Made by a program: the position numbers and the translations under genes. The notes beneath the pieces are model-generated. The model had not been told where the DNA came from. It worked only from the letters and a program-made list of their open reading frames with translations, and did no database searches. From Protostelium mycophagum (taxonomy: Eukaryota > Evosea > Variosea > Protosteliida > Protosteliaceae): a stretch of DNA of 57,344 bases. This document shows, in pieces, positions 54,918 to 57,344 of this stretch (position 1 is the stretch's first letter; each line of letters begins with the position of its first letter). The stretch covers positions 1 through 57,344 of the forward strand of contig MZNV01002922.1 of the NCBI GenBank assembly GCA_002081555.1. The letters are read 5' to 3'.

Positions 54918-56134
54918 ATGCCAAAGAATAAGGCACCCACTCCTACACCAAAGAGAAATTCAAAACCCAAACCCGGTTATACTGAGGAGGAAGTCTTGGG
55001 AGATCTGGCTGCTGCTAAAGAGGACGTAGACACCATTCTCAATTTATTCGAGGTTGTGAGAGACAACAAACCAGAACTTCTCGACAAATGGAAGAGTATG
55101 TATCACGATATCATCTTTTTTACTCATCAGTCTAGAGGCTTTACAAACCGCCTTCTCATCTTGGGACATGACCAGCGTTAGAAGAGTACTCAAGATCCCC
55201 ACCAAGATACCACGACTTAAAACTGAGATGTGCAAGGTCCCCTCTGCCATCTCTCAGTGCATTAAGACCAACATGGAACATTTCGAACTGGTTCATGGCT
55301 CGATGAATGAAGGGAAGGAGGCTAGAAGAGTGGCGTACATCAATCTGGTATCTCATCTGTCATACATTTATCATTGACTGATGATACAAAGATGCTGACA
55401 CCACTGTGTGCTATTTTCGGTGGCCATGTGACTATCGATGATGAGGGTGGGTTATCCAGCCCTTCAGCGCGTGGCTTCATCGATTTCGTCATCTATGTGT
55501 TTGGAGAGGCGGTTATCTCCATAATCGAGGCGAAACAGGATAAGCTTGCAGATGGAAAAGCACAACTCATCATGGAATTGTACAGTAAATGTGTTCGATG
55601 ATCCATCGTAAATCACCTTCCCACAATCAAAGCTGCTGATTTTTGTCACCAGAAGAGCGGGTCGAGAATTCTACCCCTCAGAGGTTGTGTTTCGACCGCT
55701 CAAACGACCACATTTCACACATTCAGTGCCACATCTAGTCCTACAGAGATGTTTCACGAAAGTAAAGTTATAGCTGCAGAGGTGACCTTCTCAAAACATC
55801 GATTCATGTCCATTCTGAAATACAACAGAGTGACGATTTCACACAAGTCGTGGAGACGTTCTATTGGATGTTAATTGAAGCCTGGAAAGACACACAAGAT
55901 ATGTACGCAGAGAAATGGGCGGACGAGCTCAGCGCAATCAACGCCCGTGAGGATATCATAGCCACAAGCGGACTCTCCCTCCAGGAAATAAAGACAGAAA
56001 AACAGAAGGCATACAAACGAAGAGAAAATGCGACCCACTTTTTACAGATGGCAAAAGCAGCAAATAATTCCACAGAAGCAGATGACGCGGCCAGACTTCT
56101 CCAGAACACTTTTTGTGATAATAAATATTATTAA
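54918..56134 (+). CDS. putative PD-(D/E)XK nuclease-superfamily protein
   Basis: Exon 1 (54918) has a Lys/Pro-rich N terminus (MPKNKAPTPTPKRNSKPKPG) then EEVLGDLAAAKEDVDTILNL. Splicing gives SLEALQTAFSSWD, PRLKTEMCKVPSAISQCIKT, and the key exon (about 55392-55580): LTPLCAIFGGHVTIDDEGG, SSPSARGFIDFVIYVFGEAV, then ISIIEAKQDKLADGKAQLIM. The order D-x-x-I...(I/V)-I-E-A-K followed by G-x-A-Q fits the PD-(D/E)XK fold, with Asp in GFIDFVIY and Glu-Lys in IIEAK, as in Crinkler-type and restriction-like nuclease modules found in protists and fungi. The C terminus is helical (VVETFYWMLIEAWKDTQDMY, MYAEKWADELSAINARED) and ends at 56134. Exon joins between 55590 and 55830 are uncertain. Function is inferred from the fold pattern. 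Confidence 0.58.
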
Positions 56135-56497
56135 ACAAATCATTAACCCAATATCATTCTTTTTTTAAGGCAATGTCTGTCAGATTTTCCTAGACTGTTC
56201 TATCAATTTGTACAATCTCCACATAATCAGAGCCTCTTGACTCATTGTTTAAGACATAAGCCTTATAGGTGTTCAGAGATGAGTGCAACTCCTGCAATCA
56301 GTTAAAATAGGATGATAAGCAAAAAACCCACCTCATCAGACTCCAGTATTATCTTGTGATTCAAAAAAAATGACTATGATGGAATTTTTTGACTATTTTT
56401 GGGAGAATAGAGAGCAAAATCTGTTCAAGTCCAAAATCCCAATAAATGAAAAAATAAAAGTAATCATTAATCGTTGTTTTTTATTAATTAAAAAAGC
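56135..56497. other. AT-rich spacer
   Basis: About 360 bp after the nuclease-like gene with T-runs and no convincing gene. A minus-strand AATAAA at about 56478 probably serves the short minus-strand exon starting at 56498. Confidence 0.45.
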
Positions 56498-56640
56498 CTA
56501 TTTTTTGCCTCTCTTGTTGGGAGGAAGTTCAGAGATCTTGGGCATACATTTTGCGGATTTTCTGGGAGGGCTTTCTTGCGCTTTTTTAACCGGCACCTTG
56601 GCAGCTTTAGTAGAAGGTTTCTGCAATTTGTCAAGACACA
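56498..56640 (-). CDS. possible last exon of a minus-strand gene with a basic Lys/Pro tail
   Basis: Read on the minus strand after a possible acceptor at about 56635: KPSTKAAKVPVKKAQESPPR, then KSAKCMPKISELPPNKRGKK and a stop at 56498, followed about 20 bp on by AATAAA. It looks like a disordered, nuclear-type basic tail. The upstream exons were not found and would overlap the inverted repeats and the zinc-finger unit, so the call is weak. Confidence 0.3.
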
Positions 56641-56651
56641 GCTCATTATTG

Positions 56652-56702
56652 AAATCGGACCAGTCCGATTTTATGATAATTGAAATTGGACTGGTCCAAT
56701 TT
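56652..56702. repeat. two adjacent perfect 9-bp inverted repeats
   Basis: AAATCGGAC-CA-GTCCGATTT (56652-56671) and AAATTGGAC-TG-GTCCAATTT (56683-56702). Each is a perfect dyad with a 2-nt centre, the two differ at one symmetrical position (C/T), and 11 bp separate them. They could be operator-like sites or a hairpin pair. Confidence 0.9.
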
Positions 56703-56757
56703 GTCTAAAAATATCCTAATTATATTCACGACAAAAGAGGAGGAGTATAAGAGTGGT

Positions 56758-56961
56758 ATGGGATTCAAAGAGGGATCAAAACGAAAGAAGAAGAAAGATG
56801 GAGATGATAAGACAGATAAAGAGCTGTCTCCATCCCGTATCCAATGTGAAGTATGTAGAAAAACTTACAAGACAAAAGCAACATTGAGGGCACACCAGAA
56901 GAAAGCCCACTCTCCAGAACCATTGACTAACACCACATCACAATCAGATTGGAGAGAATGA
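56758..56961 (+). CDS. C2H2 zinc-finger unit, copy 1
   Basis: From the Met of MGFKEGSKRKKKKDGDDKTD, a basic then acidic leader is followed by one C2H2 finger: CEVCRKTYKTKATLRAHQKK with the final His in AHSPEP, giving C-x2-C-x12-H-x5-H, and the tail NTTSQSDWRE before a TGA at 56959-56961. Such single fingers bind DNA or RNA weakly by themselves; the Lys-rich leader is a likely nuclear signal. The frame is open further upstream (to 56680), so this may be the last exon of a longer gene. Confidence 0.65.
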   Translation: MGFKEGSKRKKKKDGDDKTDKELSPSRIQCEVCRKTYKTKATLRAHQKKAHSPEPLTNTTSQSDWRE

Positions 56962-57111
56962 TAAAGAGTCTTTGTTTCATTTTTTTGAGAACAGAATTTT
57001 CAAGTTGGGATTCAGGGGCAGCTGGACACCTTAATTTTTTTTAAAATTGCGCGCGCGGCAACTCTTGCTACTTTGAATTGTTTGACAAAAGAGGAGGAGT
57101 ATAAGAGTGGT

Positions 57112-57315
57112 ATGGGATTCAAAGAGGGATCAAAACGAAAGAAGAAGAAAGATGGAGATGATAAGACAGATGAAGAGCTGTCTCCATCCCGTATCCAATG
57201 TGAAGTATGTAGAAAAACTTACAAGACAAAAGCAACATTGAGGGCACACCAGAAGAAAGCCCACTCTCCAGAACCATTGACTAACACCACATCACAATCA
57301 GATTGGAGAGAATGA
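57112..57315 (+). CDS. C2H2 zinc-finger unit, copy 2
   Basis: Repeats the copy at 56758-56961 with Lys replaced by Glu after KTD (KTDEELSPS), the same CEVCRKTYKTKATLRAHQKK finger, and the same stop. It is either the last exon of a duplicated gene or an untranscribed partial copy. The high identity implies a recent event or gene conversion. Confidence 0.65.
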   Translation: MGFKEGSKRKKKKDGDDKTDEELSPSRIQCEVCRKTYKTKATLRAHQKKAHSPEPLTNTTSQSDWRE

Positions 57316-57344
57316 TAAAGAGTCTTTGTTTCATTTTTTTGAGA

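Larger units (their letters stand above)
56730..57344 (+). repeat. tandem duplication with 354-bp period, cut by the window end
   Basis: The block from 56730 (GACAAAAGAGGAGGAGTATA) recurs from 57084 and is nearly identical for at least 261 bp, to the last base of the window. One coding difference is evident (GATAAAGAG against GATGAAGAG). About 90 bp of unlike sequence, including GCGCGCGCGG, separates the copies. Further copies may follow outside. Confidence 0.93.

Noticed and set aside
1-57344. CRISPR array, bacterial operon or prophage
   Set aside because: No regularly spaced direct repeats or prokaryotic gene layout. The many introns and eukaryotic families exclude it.

Overview
The window is nuclear DNA from an unidentified, gene-dense eukaryote. 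It holds about 25 protein genes in 57 kb on both strands, with very short introns (mostly about 35-75 nt, GT-AG) and very short 3' ends: in several genes the stop codon overlaps an AATAAA. The gene set (Ras-GEF, SH2, FBXO3, WDR77/MEP50-like, ALKBH8, peroxisomal ABCD3, CRY-DASH, a SulP transporter with a cyclic-nucleotide-binding tail) fits a single-celled opisthokont- or amoebozoan-type organism better than a plant or alga. I cannot assign a lineage. There are no bacterial operons, CRISPR arrays or rRNA genes. Exon models were made by eye from splice sites and family conservation, so gene ends are firmer than internal junctions.

Layout. 0-2.1 kb: decayed PIF/Harbinger-type transposon. 2.6-4.1: sideroflexin (+). 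4.3-6.8: FBXO3-like F-box/ApaG protein (-). 7.0-8.3: WDR77-like WD40 protein (-). 8.7-11.3: CRY-DASH (+). 11.5-11.9: Sec61 beta (-). 12.6-14.2: FAF2/UBXD8-like (+). 14.5-16.1: secreted protein (-). 16.6-19.4: SLC17-type transporter (-). 19.9-24.1: Ras-GEF (+). 24.4-26.3: PAP2 phosphatase (+). 26.4-28.5: CCT4 (-). 28.8-29.7: unknown (+). 29.9-35.0: SulP/STAS/CNB transporter (-). 35.7-37.6: bZIP factor (+). 37.7-38.9: secreted protein (+). 39.2-40.3: KCTD-type BTB protein (-). 40.3-43.3: ALKBH8 (-). 43.9-44.5: GTF3C6 (-). 45.2-48.2: ABCD3 (+). 48.3-48.9: SH2 protein (-). 49.7-50.0: small unknown gene (+). 50.3-53.9: ABCA-type half transporter (-). 54.9-56.1: putative PD-(D/E)XK nuclease (+). 56.7-57.3: tandemly duplicated C2H2 zinc-finger unit running off the end.

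The genes are mostly unrelated housekeeping functions and do not form a pathway cluster. Sec61 beta and the FAF2-like gene (ER translocation and ERAD) are divergent neighbours. ALKBH8 and GTF3C6 both relate to tRNA (wobble modification and Pol III transcription) and lie side by side, but this may be chance.

The strongest unexplained signal is in the introns. They share a small vocabulary of self-complementary words: ATCTACAACG/CGTTGTAGAT in both orientations, TTTTCCCGCCAAAA, GAAATTTC, GTCGAC, TGACGTCA and CACGGTAA/TTACCGTG. Two intron pairs, each inside one gene, are clearly related by sequence: a pair in the ABCA gene, and a pair in ABCD3 carrying a Pol III B-box-like word and a T-run. This looks like recent multiplication of introner-like introns.
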